Part shown: piece after piece, positions 56,386 to 64,000 of the stretch
How the letters are laid out: every line of letters begins with the position of its first letter
Numbering within the stretch: the first letter of the stretch is position 1
Assembly (NCBI GenBank): GCA_949751835.1
Contig: CATKHK010000051.1
Location: forward strand, 62,001-126,000
Direction of reading: 5' to 3'
DNA from: Blepharisma japonicum
Lineage: Eukaryota; Ciliophora; Heterotrichea; Heterotrichida; Blepharismidae
Length of the DNA: 64,000 nucleotides
Made by a program: the position numbers and the translations under genes
Notes under the pieces: generated by a model
The model's database searches: none
What the model saw: the letters and a program-made list of their open reading frames with translations, nothing else
Told to the model about the DNA's origin: nothing

Positions 56386-56663
56386 CATTTTGAACAATTA
56401 GATAATCATATAACCAGATTTATAATACATGCTTTTTATATTAGAAACATATGCTAGCTTTTTTCATATCAGTAAATATGAATACTTAATCTTTTTAATG
56501 GCTATCTGGGTAAAAGCTATTAAAGAATAAAAATGAATAAATTATTTTAGGATGATATCATTACTAAACCTTATAAATATTCTATATTAAGCTTAAAAAA
56601 ATGATTAAGTAAAATCAAAAATGTTACAAAATTTCAACTAAGCAATAAATTATAATAAATAAT
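56386..56663. other. Junction and left edge of duplication unit B
   Basis: Starts at CATTTTGAACAATTAG, similar to the DNA at 52419 upstream of copy A. The CK1 homology of unit A stops here, so this is the breakpoint of the tandem duplication. Confidence 0.7.
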
Positions 56664-57494
56664 ATGGGCTCCAATCAAAATAAAGAAGACAGACAAGACT
56701 ACACTGATTCCAATATGCTGGCTAAAAAGTATGCTGTGCATAAAGAATATAGTGAAATTGAAATAAATAACTTTAAAAAGCTTATATTTATATTTCGGAG
56801 ATCAGCTGAATTTTTCTCTCTTAAAGATTTATTAAAGCTATTGTGCCTAAATAAGTATATAGGGCAACATATAAAAAATTCAGAATGAGAAATGATTATA
56901 AGCATTAAAGCTTGCTTAGAATTTATAAATGAAAACTATCAGTCAGATTTCATAAGAATTTTTCAAGATTGTGATATAAACTATCACAATATATATAATA
57001 ATTTTCCAAAGTCTGAAAATTTGCTTAAAAATCCTTGTGGAGAACATGGGTCTCTGCATTGGGAGGTAGATGGAGATTGAAGATTTTCTAAAAAAGGCAC
57101 CTGGAAAAATAAATCAAGATGCTTTTGCACATCATATAATTGGGCTAGACTTTCACAAGATATCGAGTTGAAAGATGAGAAATGCGATAAGATTTTATTA
57201 GCAAAGAGTTATGTTGCAAGAAGAGTTGATTGCCCAAGCTCTGCAAGAATTAGAATCCGGGGATTTGAGTATTGATTCTCAAATGTTATTTTTGATTCAG
57301 GAGAATTTATTCCTCCTGATAATGAAGTTGGAAATGATCCTTCGTGTGGATATATGACAGTGGGTTTTTTGGGATTAATCAATCCTAAGCTAACTAAAAT
57401 AAAGGTGACCCTAGCAGGCAGAGGCAATCACGGTTGGAGAGGATATTATGGGCCAAGATTTGGGTATACTGATATTAGAATAATAAATATTTAA
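56664..57494 (+). CDS. F-box-associated (FBA) domain protein, copy B
   Basis: Single exon of 276 residues with TGA-coded Trp; stop TAA. Closely related to copy A (52728-53570): same MGSNQ start, LLCLNKYI helix, SENLLKNPCGEHGSLHW, FSKKGTWKNKSRCFCTSYNW, KSYVARRVDC and the identical end RGYYGPRFGYTDIRI. Differences cluster in the loops, for example VDGDWRF against KNGDWRF and GFEYWFSNVIFDSGEFIPPD against GYENDSWNIMFDSGLFLPPY; the latter may mean a changed ligand pocket. Both copies are open, suggesting both are used. Confidence 0.85.
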
Positions 57495-57617
57495 AGATTC
57501 TTTATGACTTGAAAATGAAAATCATTAAGATACCCCCGATCCATGAGCGAATAACCAAAGAAAATCCTTAGTCAAAAAATTAAATATATAAAATGCTGCT
57601 TAATTATATTTTAGTAA

Positions 57618-58217
57618 AAAGTGAAATCTCTTGATAAGGCAGTTTCATATTTAAAAACTTTAGAAGATTTAGGTGAACTTAATACTTTTCCAGAAGGCTA
57701 AAGAAATTGGGCAAACTGCTTTCAAATAGAATCAATATAAAATTGCTTTAGGCTACTTCAATAAATATTTAAGCTCATAAGATAAAAACAATCCAAAATA
57801 TTTAGCAAACACTTATAATGCATATGTCATTGCTATATGAAAATTGACAAGTCTGTTAGATAAAGCAAAAAGGCTTATAATAATGCTAGCAAGATACTAG
57901 AAATGTTTTAAATCTGGAAGACGAAAAGTTGTCTAAACCTAGACTTAGCCAACTATTATGAGAAAATTAGAGGTATGACTGAGCTTTAAAATATATTTCT
58001 TACACTGAAAAAATATATAAGGAAAAACAAACTAAAATTTGATGAATATTTAGAATAACACTGCAAAAATTATCATTTATATGCAGACTGGAAAAAAGCA
58101 AAAAATTATTATGATAAATACTTGAAAAATAAAAGATAACTCAATGAAGAGGTACAGAAGTATCTAATTATACAAGCACATCAAGGTTTATAAGAAATTG
58201 GGCTTGATGTTTAAATA
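57618..58217 (+). pseudogene. TPR-gene pseudogene, copy B
   Basis: Aligns with 55038-55650 of the intact TPR gene (for example TCTTGATAAGGCAGTTTCAT against TCTTTTGATAAGGCAATTTT, and GGGCTTGATGTTTAAATAAC identical at the 3' end). The first 300 or so codons are missing, and many single-base insertions and deletions break the rest. It lies between the second FBA gene and the CK1 gene in the same order and orientation as in unit A. Confidence 0.9.
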
Positions 58218-58399
58218 ACTCATTTTAATATATACTAAATTGTAGATATGGCTGAAGTTTAAGATGGAAAATCGTTATATAATCCATAAAAGTAATTTTT
58301 ATTCTTTGACACATAAATTTTTAAATACAGATCTATAAAAATTGGTAAAACCATACAATTTTTATCTATTATAGTTGTATATCCATCAAAATATTTCAT

Positions 58400-59416
58400 T
58401 TACTGATTTATAACTCTAATTCTTTGTCTTCTCTGATTATTATCTTCACCCTTTACTTCTTCAATATCCTGAGCTTTTTGATCTTCCGGATTTCTTCTAT
58501 TCTATATAAATTTTACATGATTCATAATAGTCCAATCATAAATAAAATCATATTGATACCCTTCTCTAAAAAACAAGTCTTTAAAAGTCCTTTTCAGATA
58601 TGAATAGTCAGGCCTATCCTCAAACCTCAGTGCTCTACAATAATTCATATACAACGAAAACTCAGCAGGGTATCCCCTGCACAGTTGATCTACAGTCGTA
58701 GCCATTTTTCTCTCCATAATTCTCTCATATTTTTCTTTTTTGTCTGCTGCTCTTAGTCCTTGCCAAGGTAAACTCCCTCTTAAAAAGTATAATAAAACGT
58801 ATCCTAATCCTTCTAAATCATCTCTTCTTGATTGTTCTATTCCCAAATGTGTGTTTATTGATGTATATCTCGCAGTTCCAGTCAAGTTTTTCCCTTCTCT
58901 ATATGGTATATGCTGCTGTGTTTTTGGGTCTCGGTATTTTTTAGCTAATCCGAAATCAATAACATAAACTTGGTTAGCTTTTTTGCCAAGACCGACCAGA
59001 AAGTTATCAGGCTTAATATCTCGATGCAAGAGGTTCTTTGCATGGATAAACTCCACCCTTGATATCATTTGGTCAGCTAATATCAGAACCGTTTTGAGGG
59101 AAAATTTTCGATTACAAAAGGTCAACAGATCTTCTAAAGATGGGCCTAAAAGGTCGATGACCATGATGTTGTAGTCTCCTTCTATACCGTATCAATGGAT
59201 TACGGGAACCCCTACTCCGCCTTGAAGGATTCTATAGATTTTAGATTCATATATAAGCTGAGGATGCCGGGTTTGTGTTCTTTCGAGTTTGATTGCAACT
59301 TCTTCGTTTGTTTGGATATTAGTGCCAAGGTAAATTTCTCCAAATGAGCCACTGCCAATTTTTCGGCCTAGTCTGTATTTCCCACCGACTCGTATTTCTA
59401 CACCTGGAAGATTCAT
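58400..59416 (-). CDS. Casein kinase 1 family protein kinase
   Basis: Two exons, 59416-58517 and 58501-58400, joined across the 15-nt intron GTAAAATTTATATAG (58502-58516); 333 residues, stop TAA. Kinase landmarks of CK1: [25 protein letters not shown] (ATP Lys), [20 protein letters not shown] with Trp as TGA (59192-59194), [43 protein letters not shown] (SIN in place of APE), [15 protein letters not shown] and RCLRF-like [14 protein letters not shown]. The last exon adds a basic tail ([11 protein letters not shown]). Without the intron the frame would stop too early; the same intron is present in the decayed copy, so it predates the duplication. Confidence 0.95.
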
Positions 59417-59621
59417 TTTTATAGTTGTGGATGCATGAAAATTTAAAAGGCAGAGATTTTTATATAAATAGGGTGAAAGAGAAAATATTTATTTTGTATG
59501 GCTTATATATGAATATATTAATTATTTATTAAATAATTTCTGAATAAGAGATAAAAATTATCAAAAAATTGAGAGAATTCAAAAAATTTAAACATTATAT
59601 ATTTTACAAATCCATAAATAA

Positions 59622-60202
59622 ATGGGATGCTCATTTCCTTTGTTGAGTAAAAAAGACCCTAAAGTATTTACAAAGCAGGTTGGCTATATTGCATTAGAAA
59701 TAGAAAAAGGAACTCCAAAAGTCCTCGAAATGTTAAAAAGCTTCAAAGACTGGCCAAACTACAAGATGAGACAAGTAACAAAGACTTAGACTTCTTGATC
59801 CTTTCTACATTTAGCTTGCTGATATGGCCACGATTGGCTTGTAAACGAAATGATTAGCAACGGGGCTGACCCTCTGGTTCTAGATTGCGTAATCTCTATA
59901 AAGAATAATGAAACTCCTTTGCATCTTGCTGCTTATCGAGGCCACTTAAAAGTTATTAGCGTTTTGCTTAAAGCTGGAAGTGACCAAAGTGCCGAAAATC
60001 TTGTAAAGCTCTAACATAGTATGGAAAAACTCCATATCAATTAGCAAAAGAAAATGGCTTTGACAAAGATTACGACTTATTGGAAAACCTTGATATAACT
60101 AGAGATGATGCTTGATGCGAAATAAGGAAAAGTAAAGAACTGTGCAATGTGGACACTATGCTATGAAAAAATAGTCAAATAAATAATCTAGTAAGCATTT
60201 AA
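59622..60202 (+). CDS. Small ankyrin-repeat protein
   Basis: Three exons, 59622-59774, 59790-60002 and 60020-60202, with a 15-nt intron GTAACAAAGACTTAG and a 17-nt intron GTAAAGCTCTAACATAG; 182 residues, several TGA-coded Trp, stop TAA. Starts MGCSFPLLSKKD, possibly acylated. Ankyrin repeats: SFLHLACWYGHDWLVNEMIS, NETPLHLAAYRGHLKVISVL and, across the second intron, YGKTPYQLAKENGFDKDYDL. The model is supported by intact repeat spacing on both sides of each intron. The family is too general to give a function. Confidence 0.75.
60003..60019 (+). other. 17-nt intron with a recognisable branch site
   Basis: GTAAAGCTCTAACATAG. It contains CTCTAAC, similar to the yeast UACUAAC branch site, and the presumed branch A is six bases from the 3' end as in the 15-nt introns. 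Confidence 0.7.
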
Positions 60203-60239
60203 TGCAAAATTTGAAAAATTGCTAATAAATACAATAATT

Positions 60240-60815
60240 ATGCTTAAGAGCAAATCAAAAACCAAAAGAGTCCCAAAGCTTTTTCTCAATCAAATATTGA
60301 CGATAGCTTCCCCATATGCTTCTTCATCTAAACCTACAACAAAGCGACATCAAGATACCATTTTGATGACAAAACACCCTACACTTCATCGACGAATTGG
60401 CTCCGAGTGCATAATTCGTCCTGCCACCTCAAAACGAAAACTTTCAATTCCTTACTCAGGGTCCCCTCAAATGCTTCCAAAACCCAAATCAGCTGCTCGA
60501 ATTCATTCAAATAAGCCTATCAATATTTTAGCTCCTTTAAATTTGCATGATAAAATCAAAGCATTTTGCGAGCCTGAAGTTAATTTTCCTATATCTCCAA
60601 GAAGTACAGCTATGAATGAATTAGCAGAATATTATGAAAAGAAAGCGAGTTTGAAAATTGGGAAAGCTGTAAGCCAATCGCCATTAAAACGCAGAATAAT
60701 AAAGACTAACGACGATGCTTTGGATTCTTTGAATTTATCGCCAATTTCGATAAAAGATGATATAACGTCTTTTTTGCTGAAAAGCTCAGCAGGATCTCAG
60801 CCAATGGAAAAGTAA
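60240..60815 (+). CDS. Small basic protein of unknown function
   Basis: Single exon of 191 residues, stop TAA. Basic, Ser/Pro/Lys-rich, with low-complexity N-terminal half (TSKRKLSIPYSGSPQMLPKP) and one predicted helix (STAMNELAEYYEKKASLKIG) followed by SPLKRRIIK. It starts at the first ATG after an in-frame TAA. I do not recognise it; basic charge and Ser-Pro dipeptides suggest a phosphorylated or nucleic-acid-associated protein, which is speculation. Confidence 0.55.
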   Translation: MLKSKSKTKRVPKLFLNQILTIASPYASSSKPTTKRHQDTILMTKHPTLHRRIGSECIIRPATSKRKLSIPYSGSPQMLPKPKSAARIHSNKPINILAPLNLHDKIKAFCEPEVNFPISPRSTAMNELAEYYEKKASLKIGKAVSQSPLKRRIIKTNDDALDSLNLSPISIKDDITSFLLKSSAGSQPMEK

Positions 60816-60938
60816 TTGATATTTAGGTATGATAAAAGCTTTAGAAAGCTAATTAAAGTTTTGGAGAAAGCAAGCAAATCGTAGCGATTTATTATGGAAT
60901 TGTATGAAGATTTATATATTTAATAAAATTTTTTTTAG

Positions 60939-63044
60939 TTAGTCTTCTTTAACTTTTTCATAATAGATTTTGATAATTGGGCCATGAATATCGTTTTGAG
61001 AGGAAATATTTGTATCAGGGCCTGCAGTGGTTTCTTTAAAATCGAATTTTGTGCAATCAGATCCTACAGCTAACTCTGGCTTATCTAATGGATTTCCTCT
61101 ATACACAAATTTTGCATTAATTTTCATCTGGATTGTCCAGAAAGTGTCCATAGGAATTTCAACTTTTTCATTGAAAAATATATCTTGGACAAATTCTTTA
61201 AAAATAAAATGCTCACCCCTGGCCATAATATTGTCAGGATTTCTCATAGAGCATTCACCTTCAAAGATTGCAATATGATCGATTATATAATTTTCGTTAC
61301 AATCAAGGGGTATTGAAATACCTAAGCCAGAAATTTTAATTTTGTGGTTGACTTTAAAAGTGACTGCCTCAATTTGATGGTTTTCCACATCAATGAACCA
61401 TGGCTTGTATGGGAAAACACACTGGCCATCCCATTTTTGAGGTGGCATAACAGTTAAAAACCTACATAAAACTGCTCTTGAGTTTTCAAGTTTTTCATTT
61501 TGAAGAATTTCTCTGCCTTTAAGGTTTTCCACAAATACTTTCTCTTTTGCTGATCTTATATGCTTTATAATATCAACTTTTGCTTGGTTTGAATATTTTC
61601 CATCTTCTAGATCTTGGGCAGAAACTCCAACTTTTTCTAATACTTTTTCCTCTATATCCAGATTTATTATAAAATCTTTCAATTGAATTGATATATTTTC
61701 TCCATTATCCCAAATTTTTTGTGAATCTTGGTTGTTTTTATTGCATTCTTCACAAGCAAATTTCATCAATTTTTTTTGGTAGTAGCTTGCATGGACTCCT
61801 CTATGTAAGTCACATTTTATCTGACTGAATAAGACTAAATCGCAAAAAAACTTTGATAACGGATAAAAATTTTCACCATGAATAGCTTGGCAGTAATCAC
61901 AAAGGCTTTGACTTTTATTATTAATACACGTAACACATGCAACTTTTTTGCAAGGGAGGACACGTGGTGCATGAAATTCTAAATTAAAATGCAATTTGCA
62001 TGAAGGGCATTTTGGAGTTTCAAAATTGGGAGCAAAGATATTTATTGGTGAAAGTTCTAATAAAAGCTCTCCATTTATTGGGCATTGAGGATTATCCTCG
62101 TTTATATTTTGGCTAAAGCATACATTACAGATTATATGTCTCTCTTCACAAGGGACTTGAACTGGGTAAATTTCTGAAAAAATATAGTCTCTGCCACAAA
62201 TCTCACAAGTGCTGCTATTAAATGGCAACGTAACTTGAGTTTCTTGTCCCTTTTTATTCGCATCTATTAACGTTTTAATGTCTTCGATGAGCTGCTTTAA
62301 AAGCATATGCTTATGCTTTGCTAGCTCTCTCTTCAACAAATATATGGATGCGTTAACTGGGATTTCTTCTATTAGCTCTTCTATTCGTCTTGCAAGGAGT
62401 TCTTTGAGTTCATGATTTCTAGAAATGGGCACAAAAGATTGGCTGTTTCTTGGCATTACGCAGATATCACAAAATGTTCTTCCTTTTTCTGGGTTGACCA
62501 ATGTGGCTTGCCTATCTTTGTGTCTGTCACATTTCACGGTGTTTGCGATTCCCACCAATTTTTTGTATGCTTTATATTTTTGGCTTGTTGAATCACCTTT
62601 TGCGTTTTTTACGAATCTTTGATCATCTGCCGTCATTTCATTCTTACACTCTTTATACAACTTTCCTATTCCTTTCATAAAATATTGGTCTGCTTTATCT
62701 TCTAAATTTTTTATATATTTTTGATCTCTTGAATTTGCGCATTCTAAACAAAGGCATTGAGTGCTGTTTTTATCAAAATATGAAGAAATTCTATTAGGAT
62801 GGATATCACAAGAAATTTGGATATTCAAAAGTCGACCTTTTATTTCCCAATTCACAGGTGCATCATCGATAGAGTTCAGAATTGAAGCTTCCATACATGA
62901 GGGACAAATAACTTCGGGATTCTTCTCTCTTAAAATTGTCATACATTCCATACATAAAGTATGACCACATTTTGGAAGCACGCGAGGAAGCTTTGATAGG
63001 GTGTCGAAATTTAATAAGCAAACTACACAGCTAAAGGGATCCAT
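60939..63044 (-). CDS. RING / B-box-like / PHR-domain protein
   Basis: Single exon of 701 residues without TGA; stop TAA or TAG at 60939-60941. Residues 6-50 form a RING finger (CVVCLLNF then RVLPKCGHTLCMECM, CPSCM). Further Cys/His clusters follow: CDIHP...CLCLEC near 80-102, CDRHKDRQ...CDIC near 172-193, CEICGRDYIFSEIYPVQVPC at about 282 and CPSCKLHFNLEFHAPRVLPC at about 345, like B-box and RING repeats. The C-terminus from about 540 is a PHR-type beta sandwich, as in the PAM/Highwire E3 ligases (WDGQCVFPYKPWFIDVENHQ, ISGLGISIPLDCNEN, IHGPIIKIYYEK at the end). A ubiquitin ligase role is likely from the RING. A tandem relative lies 28 bases upstream. Confidence 0.8.
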   Translation of the reverse strand: MDPFSCVVCLLNFDTLSKLPRVLPKCGHTLCMECMTILREKNPEVICPSCMEASILNSIDDAPVNWEIKGRLLNIQISCDIHPNRISSYFDKNSTQCLCLECANSRDQKYIKNLEDKADQYFMKGIGKLYKECKNEMTADDQRFVKNAKGDSTSQKYKAYKKLVGIANTVKCDRHKDRQATLVNPEKGRTFCDICVMPRNSQSFVPISRNHELKELLARRIEELIEEIPVNASIYLLKRELAKHKHMLLKQLIEDIKTLIDANKKGQETQVTLPFNSSTCEICGRDYIFSEIYPVQVPCEERHIICNVCFSQNINEDNPQCPINGELLLELSPINIFAPNFETPKCPSCKLHFNLEFHAPRVLPCKKVACVTCINNKSQSLCDYCQAIHGENFYPLSKFFCDLVLFSQIKCDLHRGVHASYYQKKLMKFACEECNKNNQDSQKIWDNGENISIQLKDFIINLDIEEKVLEKVGVSAQDLEDGKYSNQAKVDIIKHIRSAKEKVFVENLKGREILQNEKLENSRAVLCRFLTVMPPQKWDGQCVFPYKPWFIDVENHQIEAVTFKVNHKIKISGLGISIPLDCNENYIIDHIAIFEGECSMRNPDNIMARGEHFIFKEFVQDIFFNEKVEIPMDTFWTIQMKINAKFVYRGNPLDKPELAVGSDCTKFDFKETTAGPDTNISSQNDIHGPIIKIYYEKVKED

Positions 63045-63072
63045 TTTAATTTCTATAAATAAAATAGTAGAA

Positions 63073-64000
63073 TTATAATCTTAATCTTGTATAATAGATC
63101 TTTATAATAGGCCCATGCAAGTAATTTTGGTATGAAATGTTTAGAGACTTTGAGTCAGCAAAAACTTTATTAGAGAATTCAAAATTGGTGCCATCAGACC
63201 CTATATTAAGAAGAGGTCTGTCAAGAGGACTTCCTCTAAACACCTCTTCAGCTTCTATTTTTACCTGAATTGTATATCAATCGTTTATATCAATAGGAAA
63301 ATCATTTTCAAAATAAAAGTCTTCAACGATTTTTTCTCCAGTGAAATTTACCCCATGTATTAGATTATTAAATGGTATGATTTTTGCAACTTCACCTTTT
63401 TCTATTGCAATATAATTAATGGAAGCATTTTGGGCTGCTTTCAAAGGTGTTGCAATTCCAAGCCCAGTAATAGCAATCCCAGGAGTAGAAGTTCTGAAAG
63501 TCAAAACTTCAACTTGGTCAAGCTTTGCATTAATTTTTCAAGGAGAGTAAATTAGGTTCTCATCATGATTTATAAGAGGGGGCATAAGACTATGGAATCT
63601 GGTTAGCATAGCATTCCCCCTTTCAATATTATCATTATAGCATATAGAAATTCCTCTAAGAAGAGGCTTAAAGTTTGCTATATTTCCATTCAAAAGTCAG
63701 TATACTAAATCAACCATTTGCTGATTTGAATACCTTCAATGCTTCACATCTTTAAAAATTGGACTACGATTACCTCCCCTTCTTTCCAAAATAAAGTTTT
63801 GAAGTGTTTCTGCTATATTTTCTCTAAAAAATGCTGCACCTACATTTTCTGGGCTACTTTTACAGTCAGTGCACATCGGCGCCATGGAATCGGCTCTAAT
63901 TTCAATGTCAGTTATTTTTTGATGTTTATAGCATCGGATTTGATGGAATAATATAAAATCTGTTATTAACTTGGATTGCTTAAAGTAAGGCTCAGGATGC
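63073..64000 (-). CDS. PHR-domain protein, tandem relative (cut by right window edge)
   Basis: The minus-strand frame is open from the window edge to a TAA at 63073-63075 when TGA is read as Trp (about 309 codons visible). It ends with the same PHR module as its neighbour: DQVEVLTFRTSTPGIAITGL, GLGIATPLKAAQNASINYIA, VEDFYFENDFPIDINDWYTI, NIGSDGTNFEF, LHGPIIKIYYTRLRL. Upstream a Cys pair MCTDCKSS could belong to a B-box-like finger. The N-terminal part with any RING lies beyond 64000. Order and similarity point to a tandem duplication; both copies look intact in the part seen. Confidence 0.8.

Noticed and set aside
53571-58399. Mobile element as cause of the repeated block at 52.4-59.4 kb
   Set aside because: The repeat units contain ordinary host genes, there are no terminal inverted repeats, target-site duplications or transposase; a simple tandem duplication explains it.
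1-64000. Reading the window with the standard genetic code
   Set aside because: It splits clearly single genes (guanylyl cyclase, OCRL, surface protein, LMF) at TGA codons located at conserved Trp positions.
1-64000. Stentor as source organism
   Set aside because: Stentor shares tiny introns but uses TGA as a stop; here TGA is Trp and never terminates a gene.
1-64000. Internally eliminated sequences, CRISPR arrays, retroelements or telomere ends
   Set aside because: No regularly spaced repeats, no reverse transcriptase, integrase or capsid-type motifs, no telomere repeat runs; genes are uninterrupted apart from 15-17-nt introns.

Overview
The window looks like macronuclear DNA of a heterotrich ciliate, most probably Blepharisma or a close relative. 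Two observations point there. First, TGA is read as tryptophan: at many family-invariant Trp positions (DHHC HHCPW, OCRL FWAGDLNYR and PAWCDR, PP2C DGVWDVL, CK1 HWYG, RtcA NVWYK) the codon is TGA, while every gene ends in TAA or TAG. Second, the introns are minute: I placed 21, of which 19 are 15 nt and two are 17 nt, all starting GTA and all with an A six bases from the 3' end. Stentor has similar introns but the standard code, so it fits less well. Read with the standard code the same genes fall into meaningless fragments; I therefore rebuilt every model with TGA as Trp and the introns removed.

The DNA is AT-rich and gene-dense, with no strand bias: 36 protein genes (two cut by the window edges), three pseudogenes and one initiator tRNA-Met. 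Gaps between genes can be as small as 3 nt (convergent), 14-21 nt (tandem) and 22 nt (divergent).

Layout. 1-10.4 kb: end of an LRR protein, a SET-domain protein with a signal peptide, a TMEM230-like membrane protein, RNA 3'-phosphate cyclase RtcA, tRNA-iMet, an F-box/RCC1/SAM/MJ1316 protein, an ankyrin-DHHC palmitoyltransferase and a palmitoyl-protein thioesterase. 10.5-19 kb: a large Cys-rich multi-pass surface protein, a PX sorting nexin and a lipase maturation factor. 19-31.5 kb: coiled-coil proteins, a zinc-finger/AT-hook protein, an RNPS1-like splicing protein, an AGC kinase, a CCCH protein and a small secreted protein. 31.7-39 kb: two kelch-type proteins, a kelch pseudogene and an OCRL-type inositol 5-phosphatase with ASH and RhoGAP domains. 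39.4-52.2 kb: a TMEM237-like protein, a doublecortin-Ras fusion, a C2H2 protein, a 2107-residue P-type ATPase-guanylyl cyclase and a PP2C phosphatase.

52.4-59.4 kb is a tandem duplication of an [FBA F-box, TPR, casein kinase 1] block in which the two copies have lost different members. After it come an ankyrin protein, a small basic protein and two tandem RING/PHR-type proteins, the second running off the right edge.

Functional threads: RNA-end chemistry (RtcA next to a predicted cyclic-phosphate-end reader); a palmitoylation writer next to a depalmitoylating hydrolase; phosphoinositide trafficking and cilia (sorting nexin, OCRL, TMEM237-like); second-messenger and kinase signalling (guanylyl cyclase, AGC kinase, PP2C, CK1, Ras). 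I saw no transposon, viral element, CRISPR array or internally eliminated sequence. All domain calls are from reading motifs by eye; no search was run.
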